64,000 bases of DNA from Rhodobacteraceae bacterium Alg231-30 (GTDB lineage: Bacteria > Pseudomonadota > Alphaproteobacteria > Rhodobacterales > Rhodobacteraceae): contig FREU01000007.1 in the NCBI GenBank assembly GCA_900143615.1, positions 208,960 through 272,959 of the forward strand, written 5' to 3'. Both the position numbers and the translations under genes were made by a program. The notes below the pieces were generated by a model, which was not told the origin of the DNA, did not search any database, and saw only the letters and a program-made list of their open reading frames with translations. Shown one piece after another: positions 46,291-56,070 of this stretch (the first letter of the stretch is position 1; each line of letters starts with the position of its first letter).

Positions 46291-46974
46291 TCAGGCGGCA
46301 ACCATTTTGCCATCCTCTAGGCGCAAAACACGATCCATGCGGGCCGCCAGTTCAAGGTTATGCGTTGCAATCAATGCAGCCAAGCCAGTACCGCGCACCA
46401 ACATCATCAGAGCCTCAAACACTTGATCAGACGTCCCGGGATCCAGGTTTCCCGTTGGCTCATCTGCCAACATTATCCGCGGCTTATTGGCCAATGCTCG
46501 ACAAAACGCAACGCGCTGCTGTTCGCCCCCCGACAAAGCGGCCGGCCGGTGATCGGCACGGTGCCTAACGCCTACATTCTCAAGCAACTCTCGCGCACGC
46601 TCTTCTGCAGCCGTTCGCGAAATTCCATTAGCCATCTGCGGCAGAACGATATTCTCAAGAGCATTAAACTCTGGCAGCAAGTGGTGGAATTGATAAACAA
46701 ACCCGATATCCTGCCGCCGCGTGGAGGTCCGGAGACGATCCGGTTTACCGCTCAAAACTTTTCCGTCGATCTCAACTCTGCCAAGGCTGGGATCATCCAG
46801 CAGACCGGCTATATGCAACAGCGTCGACTTCCCTGCCCCTGAAGGCGCAACAAGCGCCACCATTTCACCTGGCATCAGCGTCAAATCTACGCCGCGAAGC
46901 ACATGCACTTCGTTGGCTAAACCTTTGTTATAGTACTTTTCAACGCCCTTAAGGCTCAAAACAGGGTCACTCAT
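46291..46974 (-). CDS. lolD: Lipoprotein-releasing system ATP-binding protein LolD
   Basis: 227 residues. ATPase of the LolCDE complex that releases lipoproteins from the inner membrane. Walker [10 protein letters not shown] at about 43-51, signature LSGGEQQR near 147 and Walker [12 protein letters not shown] near 166 are intact. Its start overlaps the stop of the permease gene by eight bases. Confidence 0.94.
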   Translation of the reverse strand: MSDPVLSLKGVEKYYNKGLANEVHVLRGVDLTLMPGEMVALVAPSGAGKSTLLHIAGLLDDPSLGRVEIDGKVLSGKPDRLRTSTRRQDIGFVYQFHHLLPEFNALENIVLPQMANGISRTAAEERARELLENVGVRHRADHRPAALSGGEQQRVAFCRALANKPRIMLADEPTGNLDPGTSDQVFEALMMLVRGTGLAALIATHNLELAARMDRVLRLEDGKMVAA

Positions 46975-48244
46975 AGCGCAGCGCCTCTACAGGATTCAGT
47001 CGCGCCGCACGCCGCGCTGGAAAGATTGTTACGACAAAGGACAACCCCAAAGACAGAAAAACCGCGCTCAAGACATCCCCAAGTTCCAGCTTAGCAGGTA
47101 AATGATAGATGCCTCGAATGGCTGGATCCCACGTTCCCCCTCCCATCACCATATTTACAAATCCGAACACCGGATCGATGTAAATCGCAAACAGACACCC
47201 CAACAAAACACCTAAGGCGGTTCCAATAAGGCCCGTAAATGCGCCACATATAAAGAAAACCCGCAAAATGGACCCTTCGGTCAAGCCCACAGTGCGCAGA
47301 ATGCCAATGTCGCGCCCCTTGTTCTTAACCAACATTATCAATCCAGAGACAATGTTCATTGTTGCGATCAACACAAGGATCGACAGGATGATAAACATCA
47401 CGTTGTCTTCCACCTCAAGCGCGCGCAAAAACCCCCCTGACGCATCCCGCCAAGTCCAAAGCAAAACCCGTTCCCCGCCGGCCTGCATCAAAGGCACCAT
47501 CAAGTCAGAAACCTGCTCCGGTGTCTCCACCATCACTTCGATCTCATCAGCTACACCATCGCGGTCAAAAAAACTCTGCGCCTCCGAAAAGGGCAAGTAC
47601 ACCCGCGTGCGGTCTATGTCATATCGCCCCGCCGAGAACACATAGACAACTTCATATGAATTCACACGTGGCGACGTCCCAAAGGCCGTTTTTACGCCGT
47701 TTGGCGAAATCACTTTGATACGATCACCAACACCCGCTCCCAATTCGCGCGCAACCCCTGCACCAATCGCGATCCCTTCTCCAAAGCGGGAGATATCACC
47801 ATCTCCTGTCTCCGGGTCCGCAATTCGCGGCAATTCCAACAGGTTTTCTTCTCGGATACCAAAGACTTCCACACCTGCGTTCCGACTGCGCAGATTTACC
47901 ATAACCTGCCCTTTTACCAATGGTGCCGCCCGCGTGACACCATCTACCTCTCGCAATCGCGCGGCCATGCCTTCATAGTCATGAATGGTGCGATCCAGAA
48001 GACCGGTCTCGCTCACCTCACCGGTCTGATAGATCGTGACATGTGCATTAGCACCAAGAATGGTATCGACAAATTCGGCGCGAAACCCCGACCGAACAGC
48101 CAAAGTTGCAATCAATGCAAACACCGCCAGCGTAATGCCGATCAAACTGATCCAGGTCATAACACTTACACCACCTTCGGCGCGCCGCGCTCTTAGATAA
48201 CGCCAAGCAATCATCCACTCAAAAGGGGCAAAAGGGGTTCTCAT
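46967..48244 (-). CDS. lolC: Lipoprotein-releasing system permease LolC/LolE
   Basis: 425 residues. An N-terminal membrane helix (about 25-50), a large periplasmic domain, and three C-terminal helices (about 270-410) with the family end [19 protein letters not shown] single gene here probably serves as both LolC and LolE (LolF type), as in many non-gamma Proteobacteria. ATG at 48244 chosen over a GTG three bases upstream. Confidence 0.92.
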   Translation of the reverse strand: MRTPFAPFEWMIAWRYLRARRAEGGVSVMTWISLIGITLAVFALIATLAVRSGFRAEFVDTILGANAHVTIYQTGEVSETGLLDRTIHDYEGMAARLREVDGVTRAAPLVKGQVMVNLRSRNAGVEVFGIREENLLELPRIADPETGDGDISRFGEGIAIGAGVARELGAGVGDRIKVISPNGVKTAFGTSPRVNSYEVVYVFSAGRYDIDRTRVYLPFSEAQSFFDRDGVADEIEVMVETPEQVSDLMVPLMQAGGERVLLWTWRDASGGFLRALEVEDNVMFIILSILVLIATMNIVSGLIMLVKNKGRDIGILRTVGLTEGSILRVFFICGAFTGLIGTALGVLLGCLFAIYIDPVFGFVNMVMGGGTWDPAIRGIYHLPAKLELGDVLSAVFLSLGLSFVVTIFPARRAARLNPVEALRYE

Positions 48245-48324
48245 CACTGCTCCGGTCTTTTTGTTATCGCAAACCTAAAACTGTGCCCTAAGCGGGTCAA
48301 GCATGCCACACGGACAGGCAATTC

Positions 48325-48413
48325 AATTTTTGGTGCTGAAAATACCTCCGCCGGAGGCACTCCGAGGCCCTTAGGGCCGAGACAGTCTGCGCGCCGCCCT
48401 GTAGGGGCGGCGC
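48325..48413 (-). repeat. Hairpin-plus-motif element at a gene end, copy B
   Basis: After the proS stop comes a perfect 9-bp stem (GCGCCGCCC 48391-48399, GGGCGGCGC 48405-48413), a second GC palindrome (AGGCCCTTAGGGCC, near 48365), and on the minus strand GAGGTATTTTCAGCACC followed by an A-run. Same order as in the element after apt. Probably the proS terminator region. Confidence 0.6.
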
Positions 48414-48429
48414 TCATTCAAATCACGAT

Positions 48430-49782
48430 TTAAAACGCGCGGGTCAGATGACCTTCATAGATACCCGCGATCTTGGCCACGGCGGCTTCTGGCGGCATCT
48501 CTTCGCTTTCATTGGTTCTGCGACACGTCACTTCGACAACGCCGTTTTTCAATCCGCGCGGACCTACTGTGATGCGCCATGGCAAACCGATTAGATCCAT
48601 GGTCGCAAACTTGCCGCCGGCGCGTTCTTTGCGATCATCATAAAGCGGATCAAGACCCAGCGCAGTCAGTGATTTGTAGAGTGCTTCACAGGCTGCATCC
48701 GCGTCCTCGTCGCCTTGTTTGAGGTTTACAATACCACAGTGGAACGGCGTCACACCTTCCGGCCAGATAATCCCCTTGTCATCATGGCTGGCTTCAATGA
48801 TCGCGCCCAGCAGTCGGCTTACACCAATGCCGTGGCTTCCCATGTGCACAGGAACAGGCTTGCCGTCCGGACCTTGAACCGTGGCCCCCATCGGCTCAGA
48901 GTATTTGGTGCCAAAATAGAAAATCTGGCCCACTTCGATCCCGCGCGCGACCCGGCGACGCTCTTCGGGAACCGCGTTGAACAGCGCCTCATCATGTGTC
49001 TCATCCGTACGCGCGTATTTGCTAGTAAACTCTTCCAGAATGGCCTGACACTCTGCATGCGATGTATAGTCTATCTCGCGATCACCAAAGCTCAGATCGG
49101 TCACAGCACTGTCGTAGAAAACTTCGCTCTCGCCAGTCTCTGCTAGCACCAGGAATTCATGCGTATCATCGCCCCCAATCGGGCCGCTGTCGGCACGCAT
49201 CGGAATAGCCTGCAATCCCATACGCTCATAAGTACGCAGATAGCTCACCAGATGGCGGTTATAAGCATGCAGCGCGTCTTCCTTGGTCAAATCAAAGTTA
49301 TAGCCGTCTTTCATATAGAACTCACGGCCCCGCATCACACCAAACCGAGGGCGGATTTCGTCGCGAAACTTCCACTGGATTTGATACAGTGTCAGCGGCA
49401 GGTCTTTATACGAATTCACATGGCTGCGGAAAATGTCGGTGACCATTTCTTCCGCAGTTGGCGTAAATAGCAAGTCCCGTCCCTGACGGTCTTCCATCCG
49501 CAGCATTTCAGCGCCGTAGTCATCATAGCGTCCGCTTTCACGCCACAGATCAGCCCCCTGCAAGATCGGCATCTGCACCGGAATATGCCCCGCACGCGCC
49601 TGTTCCTCATGCACAATGTTCTCCAACTTGCGCAGAACTTTAAAACCCATCGGCAACCAAGAATAGATACCGGCGGCTTGCTGTTTGATCATACCAGCAC
49701 GCAGCATATAGCGGTGGCTGACTATCTGGGCTTCAGCGGGAGTTTCCTTAAGTACGGGCAGGAAATAACGGGACAGGCGCAT
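48430..49782 (-). CDS. proS: Prolyl-tRNA synthetase, short alphaproteobacterial type
   Basis: 450 residues. Charges tRNA-Pro. Class II motifs are visible: [23 protein letters not shown] (motif 1 area, about 43-65), [23 protein letters not shown] (motif 2, about 137-159) and [11 protein letters not shown] (motif 3). The editing domain of the longer E. coli enzyme is missing, normal for alphaproteobacteria. The next gene upstream is divergent. Confidence 0.96.
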   Translation of the reverse strand: MRLSRYFLPVLKETPAEAQIVSHRYMLRAGMIKQQAAGIYSWLPMGFKVLRKLENIVHEEQARAGHIPVQMPILQGADLWRESGRYDDYGAEMLRMEDRQGRDLLFTPTAEEMVTDIFRSHVNSYKDLPLTLYQIQWKFRDEIRPRFGVMRGREFYMKDGYNFDLTKEDALHAYNRHLVSYLRTYERMGLQAIPMRADSGPIGGDDTHEFLVLAETGESEVFYDSAVTDLSFGDREIDYTSHAECQAILEEFTSKYARTDETHDEALFNAVPEERRRVARGIEVGQIFYFGTKYSEPMGATVQGPDGKPVPVHMGSHGIGVSRLLGAIIEASHDDKGIIWPEGVTPFHCGIVNLKQGDEDADAACEALYKSLTALGLDPLYDDRKERAGGKFATMDLIGLPWRITVGPRGLKNGVVEVTCRRTNESEEMPPEAAVAKIAGIYEGHLTRAF

Positions 49783-49987
49783 ATGCGATGATCTCTCGGT
49801 TGCTCCCCTTTTCAGGGGTCGGTGTGAAGATTTTGCCTTTCGCTAGCCCAAACAGGAGGGCGAGGCAAGCTACACAGGCCATTCGCACCTTCACAGAAGC
49901 TTTTTCGCGCCCACTCATCCCCCTTTCACACTTGAAACCTCGTCCCGTTTCGTCAATGTGGACCCAGATGCGAGGTGAGGGTTTTTC

Positions 49988-51061
49988 ATGACGTTGCCAG
50001 TCAACGATCAATTAAAATACTGGGGTGTTGTTGCTGTTGTGCTGTTTGGCACACTTTGGTTTTTGGGCGATATCATTTTGCCTTTCGTGCTTGGCGGCGC
50101 AATTGCGTATTTCCTCGATCCTGTTGCGGACCGGCTGGAAACCATGGGCCTGTCGCGCACCACGGCGACGGTGCTGATCACGCTGGGCGGCATTGTGGTG
50201 TTTGTCGTCGCCATGCTTGCGATCGTGCCGTTGCTGATTGAGCAAAGCATCGCGCTCATCGACACGATGCCTCAGCTTTTCCGAGATCTGCAAGCTTTCG
50301 TAACCACAAATTTCCCCAGCTTGCTGCGACCAGATTCAGTTGTCCACCAAACTCTAGTCAGCTTTGGCGAAGCCATTCAGGAACGCGGTGGCGCGTTACT
50401 GCAAGGCGCCTTGAGTTCAGCGATGTCCTTGTTCAATGTGGTCATGCTAATTGTGATCGTTCCCGTGGTGACATTTTATCTGCTTCTGGACTGGGACCGT
50501 ATGATTGCAGAAATCGACAATCTTTTGCCTCGCGATCACGCCCCTGTAATCCGCACGCTTGCCAAGGACGTGAACCATACATTGGCATCCTTTGTACGCG
50601 GGATGGGCACGGTTTGCCTGATTCTCGGCACCTATTACGCCGTCGCGCTCATTGTCGTAGGACTCCAGTTTGGATTGGTCGTTGGTTTCATTGCTGGTCT
50701 GGTGACTTTCATTCCCTATCTCGGGGCCCTCATCGGTGGAGCACTCGCCATTGGGTTGGCCTTGTTTCAATTCTGGGGAGATTGGGTGTCCATCGGATTG
50801 GTTGCAGGTATTTTTGCGTTGGGCCAAGTGGTTGAGGGCAATATCCTAACCCCCAAATTGGTCGGTAGCTCTGTCGGTCTACACCCGGTTTGGTTACTCC
50901 TTGCTCTCTCGGTTTTTGGAGCTCTCTTCGGCTTCGTCGGAATGCTGGTCGCTGTCCCAGTTGCTGCCGCCATTGGGGTACTGGCACGTTTCGCCACAAG
51001 CCAGTATACGGCCTCACGGCTCTATCGCGGCTCAAGCGGCGCGCCGGATCACGAAGAGTAA
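49988..51061 (+). CDS. AI-2E family (PerM-like) membrane permease
   Basis: 357 residues with seven or eight membrane segments, and the family's central LLDWDRMIAEIDNLLPRDHAP loop (near 159-179) and GALIGGALAIGLALFQF region. Members range from autoinducer-2 exporters to Na+/H+ antiporters; the substrate here is unknown. hdaA starts four bases after the stop; this pairing is conserved in alphaproteobacteria. Confidence 0.88.
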   Translation: MTLPVNDQLKYWGVVAVVLFGTLWFLGDIILPFVLGGAIAYFLDPVADRLETMGLSRTTATVLITLGGIVVFVVAMLAIVPLLIEQSIALIDTMPQLFRDLQAFVTTNFPSLLRPDSVVHQTLVSFGEAIQERGGALLQGALSSAMSLFNVVMLIVIVPVVTFYLLLDWDRMIAEIDNLLPRDHAPVIRTLAKDVNHTLASFVRGMGTVCLILGTYYAVALIVVGLQFGLVVGFIAGLVTFIPYLGALIGGALAIGLALFQFWGDWVSIGLVAGIFALGQVVEGNILTPKLVGSSVGLHPVWLLLALSVFGALFGFVGMLVAVPVAAAIGVLARFATSQYTASRLYRGSSGAPDHEE

Positions 51062-51065
51062 GTTT

Positions 51066-51740
51066 ATGGCCGAACAGCTTAGTTTTGATTTGCCGGTGCG
51101 TGCTGCACTGGGGCGGAATGATTTTTTCGTTAGCCCAAGCAACGCTATGGCGTTGGGTCTGGTTGAGATGTGGCCCAATTGGGCGGGGGGCAAACTAGTC
51201 CTTTCAGGGCCCAAAGGATCCGGAAAAACACACCTGACGCACGTCTGGGCAACCCAGACCAACGCGCAGATCATCTCTGCGTCCACGCTAACCAAAGACC
51301 AAGTCCCCGATTTGGCACGTGGCCCTGTTGCCGTTGAAGATGTGCATGACATTGCAGGTAACCCGGACGCCCAAACCGCTTTATTTCATTTGCACAATCT
51401 TGTCCTTGCCGAGGGGCACACGCTTTTGCTCAGCGGCGTTGGCGCCCCGCCTCAATGGGGGCTCAGCCTGCCCGACCTTCTCAGCCGCATGCAAGGCACC
51501 ACAGCCGCAACACTCCAAGAGCCTGACGATATGTTGTTGCTAGCTGTATTGGCGAAGCAATTTGCCGACCGCCAGTTAACACCGGCTCCCGATACACTCA
51601 CCTATTTGGTCAAGAACATGGATCGCTCCTTTGGTGAGGCCACGCGCATCGTCACAGCACTCGATCAACTCTCGCTAAGCGAAAAGCGCCCTATTACACG
51701 GCTTTTGGCCAAACGAGTTCTTGAGCGAGACGCGCTATAA
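51066..51740 (+). CDS. hdaA: DnaA regulatory inactivator Hda-type protein
   Basis: 224 residues, related to the AAA+ core of DnaA. GPKGSGKTHL (Walker A) is near 45-54, and VAVEDVHDI (Walker B) near 87. No DNA-binding domain IV, which separates it from DnaA itself. With the beta clamp it promotes hydrolysis of DnaA-ATP and prevents over-initiation. The N-terminal QLSFDLPVRAALGRNDFFVSPSN contains a clamp-binding QLSFDL. Start at 51066 with a weak AAGAGTAAG binding site inside the end of the permease gene. Confidence 0.93.
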   Translation: MAEQLSFDLPVRAALGRNDFFVSPSNAMALGLVEMWPNWAGGKLVLSGPKGSGKTHLTHVWATQTNAQIISASTLTKDQVPDLARGPVAVEDVHDIAGNPDAQTALFHLHNLVLAEGHTLLLSGVGAPPQWGLSLPDLLSRMQGTTAATLQEPDDMLLLAVLAKQFADRQLTPAPDTLTYLVKNMDRSFGEATRIVTALDQLSLSEKRPITRLLAKRVLERDAL

Positions 51741-51798
51741 ATCTTGAAAAAACCTTCCTTTTTTGAGCCGTATCAAGTGCGCGACACATTGCCTGCAT

Positions 51799-51836
51799 TA
51801 ACATGCAACCTGTTGTTATTTTTAACCTGCATGTTA
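51799..51836. promoter_or_regulatory. Dyad upstream of ppk1
   Basis: TAACATGCA (51799-51807) and TGCATGTTA (51828-51836) are exact inverted copies with 20 bases between, centred about 54 bases before the ppk1 start. It does not match the Pho box I know. Possible operator. Confidence 0.45.
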
Positions 51837-51871
51837 CCACTTATCTGCCCTCCAATCATATTGTGTTTGCC

Positions 51872-54046
51872 ATGACCCAAGCTGACTTCCTAAAATCCGA
51901 GTTTCCTGCCCCTGTTGAACTGCCAGAAATCGATCTGACGGGACCAGGGCGTTTTCATAACCGCGAACTCAGCTGGCTAAGCTTTAACTGGCGCGTTTTG
52001 GAAGAAGCCGAAAACCCCCGAGTTCCTTTGCTGGAACGGCTGCGTTTTCTATCGATTTCTGCGACTAACTTGGACGAGTTTTACACCGTGCGCGTTGCGG
52101 GCCTGCGCGAACTCGCTCGCGAAGGCAACGTAACACCGGCTCAGGATGGGCTGACACCTGCCGAACAACTGGTTTTGATCAACGAGGATGCACGCAATTT
52201 GCTTCAAGAACAGCAGCGTATGTATAATGCGCTGCGCACAGAAATGGAAAAAGAGAATATCCTAATTCTCGACCACAAGTCAGTGACCGATGAAGACCTA
52301 CCGTTTCTAGAGGATGTATTCCTCAACAAAGTCTTTCCCGTGCTGTCTCCGCTAGCGATTGACCCAGCACACCCGTTCCCCTTCTTGCCCAACACCGGCT
52401 ATGCGTTGGCGTTGCAGTTGGAAAAAAAGAAAAACAAACGCCCTCTTTTGATCCTGCTGCCCATTCCCCCCCAGATTGGCCGCTTTGTGTTTTTACCGTC
52501 GCCTGACGGCACAATCCGCGCCTTACCTCTGGAAGAATTGCTCTTGCTTCATTTGCACAGCCTTTTCCCTGGCTATGTAGAAAAAGGACACTGCGCCTTC
52601 CGCGTACTACGCGACAGCGATCTCGAAGTAGAAGACGAAGCCGAAGACCTTGTGCGCGAGTTCGAAGTTGCGCTCAAACGTCGCCGCCGCGGTGAAGTTG
52701 TGCGCATGAAACTCTCAGCCTACGCACCAAAAGCGTTGAAGTCCCTGATTGTGGACGAGCTGCATGTAAACGATGATGAAGTTGTCGAAATTGACGGAAT
52801 GATAGGCCTCGCGGATCTCAAAGAGCTTGTGGTGGACGAACGCCCCGACCTCCTGTGGCCTTCGTTTGCGCCGCGTGTTCCCGAACGCGTCCAAGACTTT
52901 GACGGCGATATGTTTGGCGCGATCCGTCAAAAAGACATGCTGCTGCACCACCCATATGAAACCTTCAATATGGTGGTGCGCTTCCTGCAACAGGCTGCGC
53001 GTGATCCCAATGTGGTTGCGATCAAACAAACGCTCTATCGCACCTCCAAAGATTCCCCAATTGTCAGCGCGCTTTGCGAAGCCGCTGAAGACGGCAAATC
53101 TGTCACCGCCCTTGTGGAACTCAAAGCACGCTTTGATGAAGCCGCCAACATTCACCAATCACGTCGCTTAGAGCGGTCCGGTGCCCACGTTGTTTATGGC
53201 TTCCTTGACTTGAAAACCCACGCAAAAATCTCAACCGTGGTGCGTCGTGAAGGCGATCAGCTGGTGACCTACACACACTATGGCACGGGCAACTACCACC
53301 CGATCACGGCAAAAATTTATACGGACCTAAGCCTGTTCACCTGCGACGCCGATCTGGGGCGCGACGCCACCAAAGTCTTCAACTACCTGTCTGGATATGT
53401 GCAGCCGGAAAAGTTGGACAATCTGGCGATTTCGCCCATCTCGCTCAAACCGCGTCTAATCGAAATGATTGGCCTTGAAACCGAAAACGCAAAAGCTGGC
53501 AAGCCTGCCGCGATCTGGGCCAAAATGAACTCGCTGATCGAGCCCGAAGTCATTGATGCACTCTATGCAGCCTCGCAGGCTGGCGTGAAAATCAGCCTCG
53601 TTGTGCGTGGAATTTGTGGCATCCGCCCGGGCATAAAGGGATTGTCTGAAAATATCCGGGTAAAATCCGTGGTCGGCCGCTTTCTTGAGCATTCTCGTAT
53701 CGTCTGCTTTGGCAATGGCCACGAGCTGCCCTCCAAGAAGGCAAAAGTGTACATTTCTTCTGCCGACTGGATGGGGCGAAACCTCAACCGTCGCGTGGAA
53801 ACGTTGGTGGAAATCACCAATGCTACTGTGAAGGCTCAGATCGTGTCTCAGGTAATGGCTGCCAATCTAGCAGATGTCGCTCAGAGCTGGGTGATGAAAC
53901 CTGACGGAACATTTGAACGCGCGACAGTTTCCGAAGGCGAATTTGCATTTAACTGCCATCGTTTCTTCATGGAAAACCCATCGCTGTCTGGGCGGGGGTC
54001 CGCCGGAGCATCAGATGTTCCCAAACTGACCCATACCGAAGATTGA
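51872..54046 (+). CDS. ppk1: Polyphosphate kinase 1
   Basis: 724 residues from the ATG at 51872; upstream in-frame codons would translate through the dyad. Makes polyphosphate from ATP, reversibly. N-domain (NRELSWLSFNWRVLEEA, about 27-43), head domain and two phospholipase-D-like domains. Catalytic His candidates are His450 in LKTHAKI and His469 in HYGTGNYHP. Four-domain layout and length are standard. ppx follows after 54 bases, so synthesis and breakdown are co-transcribed. Confidence 0.96.
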   Translation: MTQADFLKSEFPAPVELPEIDLTGPGRFHNRELSWLSFNWRVLEEAENPRVPLLERLRFLSISATNLDEFYTVRVAGLRELAREGNVTPAQDGLTPAEQLVLINEDARNLLQEQQRMYNALRTEMEKENILILDHKSVTDEDLPFLEDVFLNKVFPVLSPLAIDPAHPFPFLPNTGYALALQLEKKKNKRPLLILLPIPPQIGRFVFLPSPDGTIRALPLEELLLLHLHSLFPGYVEKGHCAFRVLRDSDLEVEDEAEDLVREFEVALKRRRRGEVVRMKLSAYAPKALKSLIVDELHVNDDEVVEIDGMIGLADLKELVVDERPDLLWPSFAPRVPERVQDFDGDMFGAIRQKDMLLHHPYETFNMVVRFLQQAARDPNVVAIKQTLYRTSKDSPIVSALCEAAEDGKSVTALVELKARFDEAANIHQSRRLERSGAHVVYGFLDLKTHAKISTVVRREGDQLVTYTHYGTGNYHPITAKIYTDLSLFTCDADLGRDATKVFNYLSGYVQPEKLDNLAISPISLKPRLIEMIGLETENAKAGKPAAIWAKMNSLIEPEVIDALYAASQAGVKISLVVRGICGIRPGIKGLSENIRVKSVVGRFLEHSRIVCFGNGHELPSKKAKVYISSADWMGRNLNRRVETLVEITNATVKAQIVSQVMAANLADVAQSWVMKPDGTFERATVSEGEFAFNCHRFFMENPSLSGRGSAGASDVPKLTHTED

Positions 54047-54100
54047 CCGCGGCCATTGGCTGGCGCAAAGTAAAAACACGGACGATCTTTGAGAGTTGAA

Positions 54101-55645
54101 ATGGACGCGACTTCCGACCCTTCCGCGCAGGAATCTGGGCCTTTCGAACGCCCCTTGTTTGATGACCCTGACGCTCGGGCCCTCTCTCGGGTTGGTGTGG
54201 TTGATGTAGGCTCAAACTCCGTACGCCTTGTGGTGTTTGATGGGGCCGCACGAAGCCCCGCCTATTTTTATAACGAAAAAATAATGTGTGCCCTTGGCGC
54301 AGGCCTTAGCGAAACCGGGCATCTAAACCCCCAGGGGCGGACGCGCGCCTTTAATGCAATCAAGCGCTTTCAACGTCTTGCCGAAGGTATGGGCCTGGAT
54401 CACCTCACTGCAGTGGCAACCGCCGCGGTGCGCGAAGCCGACGACGGCCCCGAGTTTTGCGAAGACGTATTACGCGAAACAGGCGTTGTTATTCACATTA
54501 TCGATGGCACAGAAGAGGCCCGCCTCTCTGCCCAAGGCGTCTTACTTGGTTGGCCCGGCTCGTACGGCTTGGTCTGCGATATTGGTGGTTCGTCAATGGA
54601 GTTAGCCGAGATCAATCATGGTGAGGTTGGCCGCCGTGTCACGTCCTCCCTTGGGCCGCTCAAACTGCGCGACATCAAGGGTGGCAAAAAAGGCCGCAAG
54701 GCCTACATCAACGAAACGCTTGACCAATTGCGTTCCGAAATGGGCAGCCAGCGCAATCGACTGTTTCTGGTAGGTGGCTCATGGCGCGCTTTTGCCCGAG
54801 TGGATATGGACCGCTGCAACTACCCGCTAAACGTATTACACGAATACCGTATGACGGTTGCCGACATCCACGCCACGGCAAAATACATCGCGGCAAATGA
54901 TCCCGAGGAGCTGCGCCAACGCTGCGGTATTTCCGCCTCACGCATGGACCTACTCCCGCTTGCCACCGAAGTCCTTAAAGGCGTGGCCCGCCGCTTTAAA
55001 CCGCGCGATATCACCATTAGTTCCTATGGCATTCGCGAAGGCATGCTTTATGAGCAGATGTCCCAGCGTCTACGTGATCGCGACCCGTTGATTGAATCCT
55101 GCTTGTTTGCCGAGCGCAAAGATGCTCGTCTACCCGGTTTTGGAAAATCGCTATACAAATACATCCTGCCCCTTTTTAAATCCTCGAAGCCCGACCGCCT
55201 GCGCTTGGTCAAAGCTGCCTGCCTTCTACATGACGTAAGCTGGCGCGCGCATCCCGACTATCGTGCTGAAACCTGTTTTGACACAGCGACACGTGCCAAT
55301 TTAGGGGGTCTCAAACACCCCGAGCGAATTTTCCTCGGGTTGGCGTTGCTCCACCGCTATCGCAACAAGCGCGACGGAACGAGCTTTGAAGACCTGTTCC
55401 ACCTAATAGATAATAAAACCATTCATCAGGCAGAGATTTTGGGCAAGGCAATGCGCTTTGGTGCGATGCTCTGGATACAAGACTATGAAAACATGGGCAG
55501 CCTTCGCTGGTTCCCCAAAAAGCGCGAACTTCACCTGCTGCTTCCACGACATGCAGGACCGCTTTATGGAGAAGTTGCCGAGGCGCGGTTTCATTCTCTT
55601 TGCGACACCTTGGACGCCACGCCAGTAGTGAAAATAAAACGCTGA
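54101..55645 (+). CDS. ppx: Exopolyphosphatase / guanosine pentaphosphatase (Ppx/GppA)
   Basis: 514 residues from the ATG at 54101. Removes terminal phosphate from polyphosphate. The ASKHA-fold motifs VGVVDVGSNSVRLVVFDG (near 31-48), the catalytic Glu region TGVVIHIIDGTEEARLSAQG, and DIGGSSMEL near 163 are visible. The C-terminal third is an HD-like helical domain (LHDVSWRAHPDYRAE). Ends one base before the converging hypothetical gene. Confidence 0.94.
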   Translation: MDATSDPSAQESGPFERPLFDDPDARALSRVGVVDVGSNSVRLVVFDGAARSPAYFYNEKIMCALGAGLSETGHLNPQGRTRAFNAIKRFQRLAEGMGLDHLTAVATAAVREADDGPEFCEDVLRETGVVIHIIDGTEEARLSAQGVLLGWPGSYGLVCDIGGSSMELAEINHGEVGRRVTSSLGPLKLRDIKGGKKGRKAYINETLDQLRSEMGSQRNRLFLVGGSWRAFARVDMDRCNYPLNVLHEYRMTVADIHATAKYIAANDPEELRQRCGISASRMDLLPLATEVLKGVARRFKPRDITISSYGIREGMLYEQMSQRLRDRDPLIESCLFAERKDARLPGFGKSLYKYILPLFKSSKPDRLRLVKAACLLHDVSWRAHPDYRAETCFDTATRANLGGLKHPERIFLGLALLHRYRNKRDGTSFEDLFHLIDNKTIHQAEILGKAMRFGAMLWIQDYENMGSLRWFPKKRELHLLLPRHAGPLYGEVAEARFHSLCDTLDATPVVKIKR

Positions 55646-55646
55646 C

Positions 55647-56021
55647 TTAGATATCGATTTCGCCTTCTTCCGGCACCTCTAGGCTCTCGTCCTCAACGTC
55701 TTTGCGGCGAATGATTATGTCCCCATTGGGCAGCATTTCCGGCGGGTGATATGCACTCCAGTCCTCAACTTTTGCCGCCAAATCACTGAGCGCAGGGCCC
55801 ATCTGCATCCAAAAACTCTGCATTTCAGGACCAATTTCTTCTGCAAACTGGCGCAACCCCTCTAGCGCCGGCTCCATTTCTTGCTGAAGACCTTTGAAAA
55901 ACAACTGCGCGCCCTGCTCCATCAGGCTTGGCCCGTCCTCAATGACTTCCTCTTCAGCCGCCAACGGCAAGGCTACAAGACTTGCGCAAACCGCAATTAG
56001 GATGAGTTTTCGCTGTGCCAT
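55647..56021 (-). CDS. Acidic exported protein of unknown function
   Basis: 124 residues with a clear signal peptide (MAQRKLILIAVCASLVALPLAAEEE). The mature part is helical and Met/Glu/Gln-rich (LQQEMEPALEGLRQFAEEIGPEMQSFWMQMGPALSDL), with a PPEMLPNGDIIIRRK segment and an acidic tail. I recognise no domain. The helical pattern suggests an amphipathic coiled structure in the periplasm. Stands between ppx (convergent) and the nuclease/phosphatase gene. Confidence 0.75.
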   Translation of the reverse strand: MAQRKLILIAVCASLVALPLAAEEEVIEDGPSLMEQGAQLFFKGLQQEMEPALEGLRQFAEEIGPEMQSFWMQMGPALSDLAAKVEDWSAYHPPEMLPNGDIIIRRKDVEDESLEVPEEGEIDI

Positions 56022-56070
56022 AGGGATCTCACTCCGTTATACGCCCATATCTAAGATGCGCCTGCCGCGC

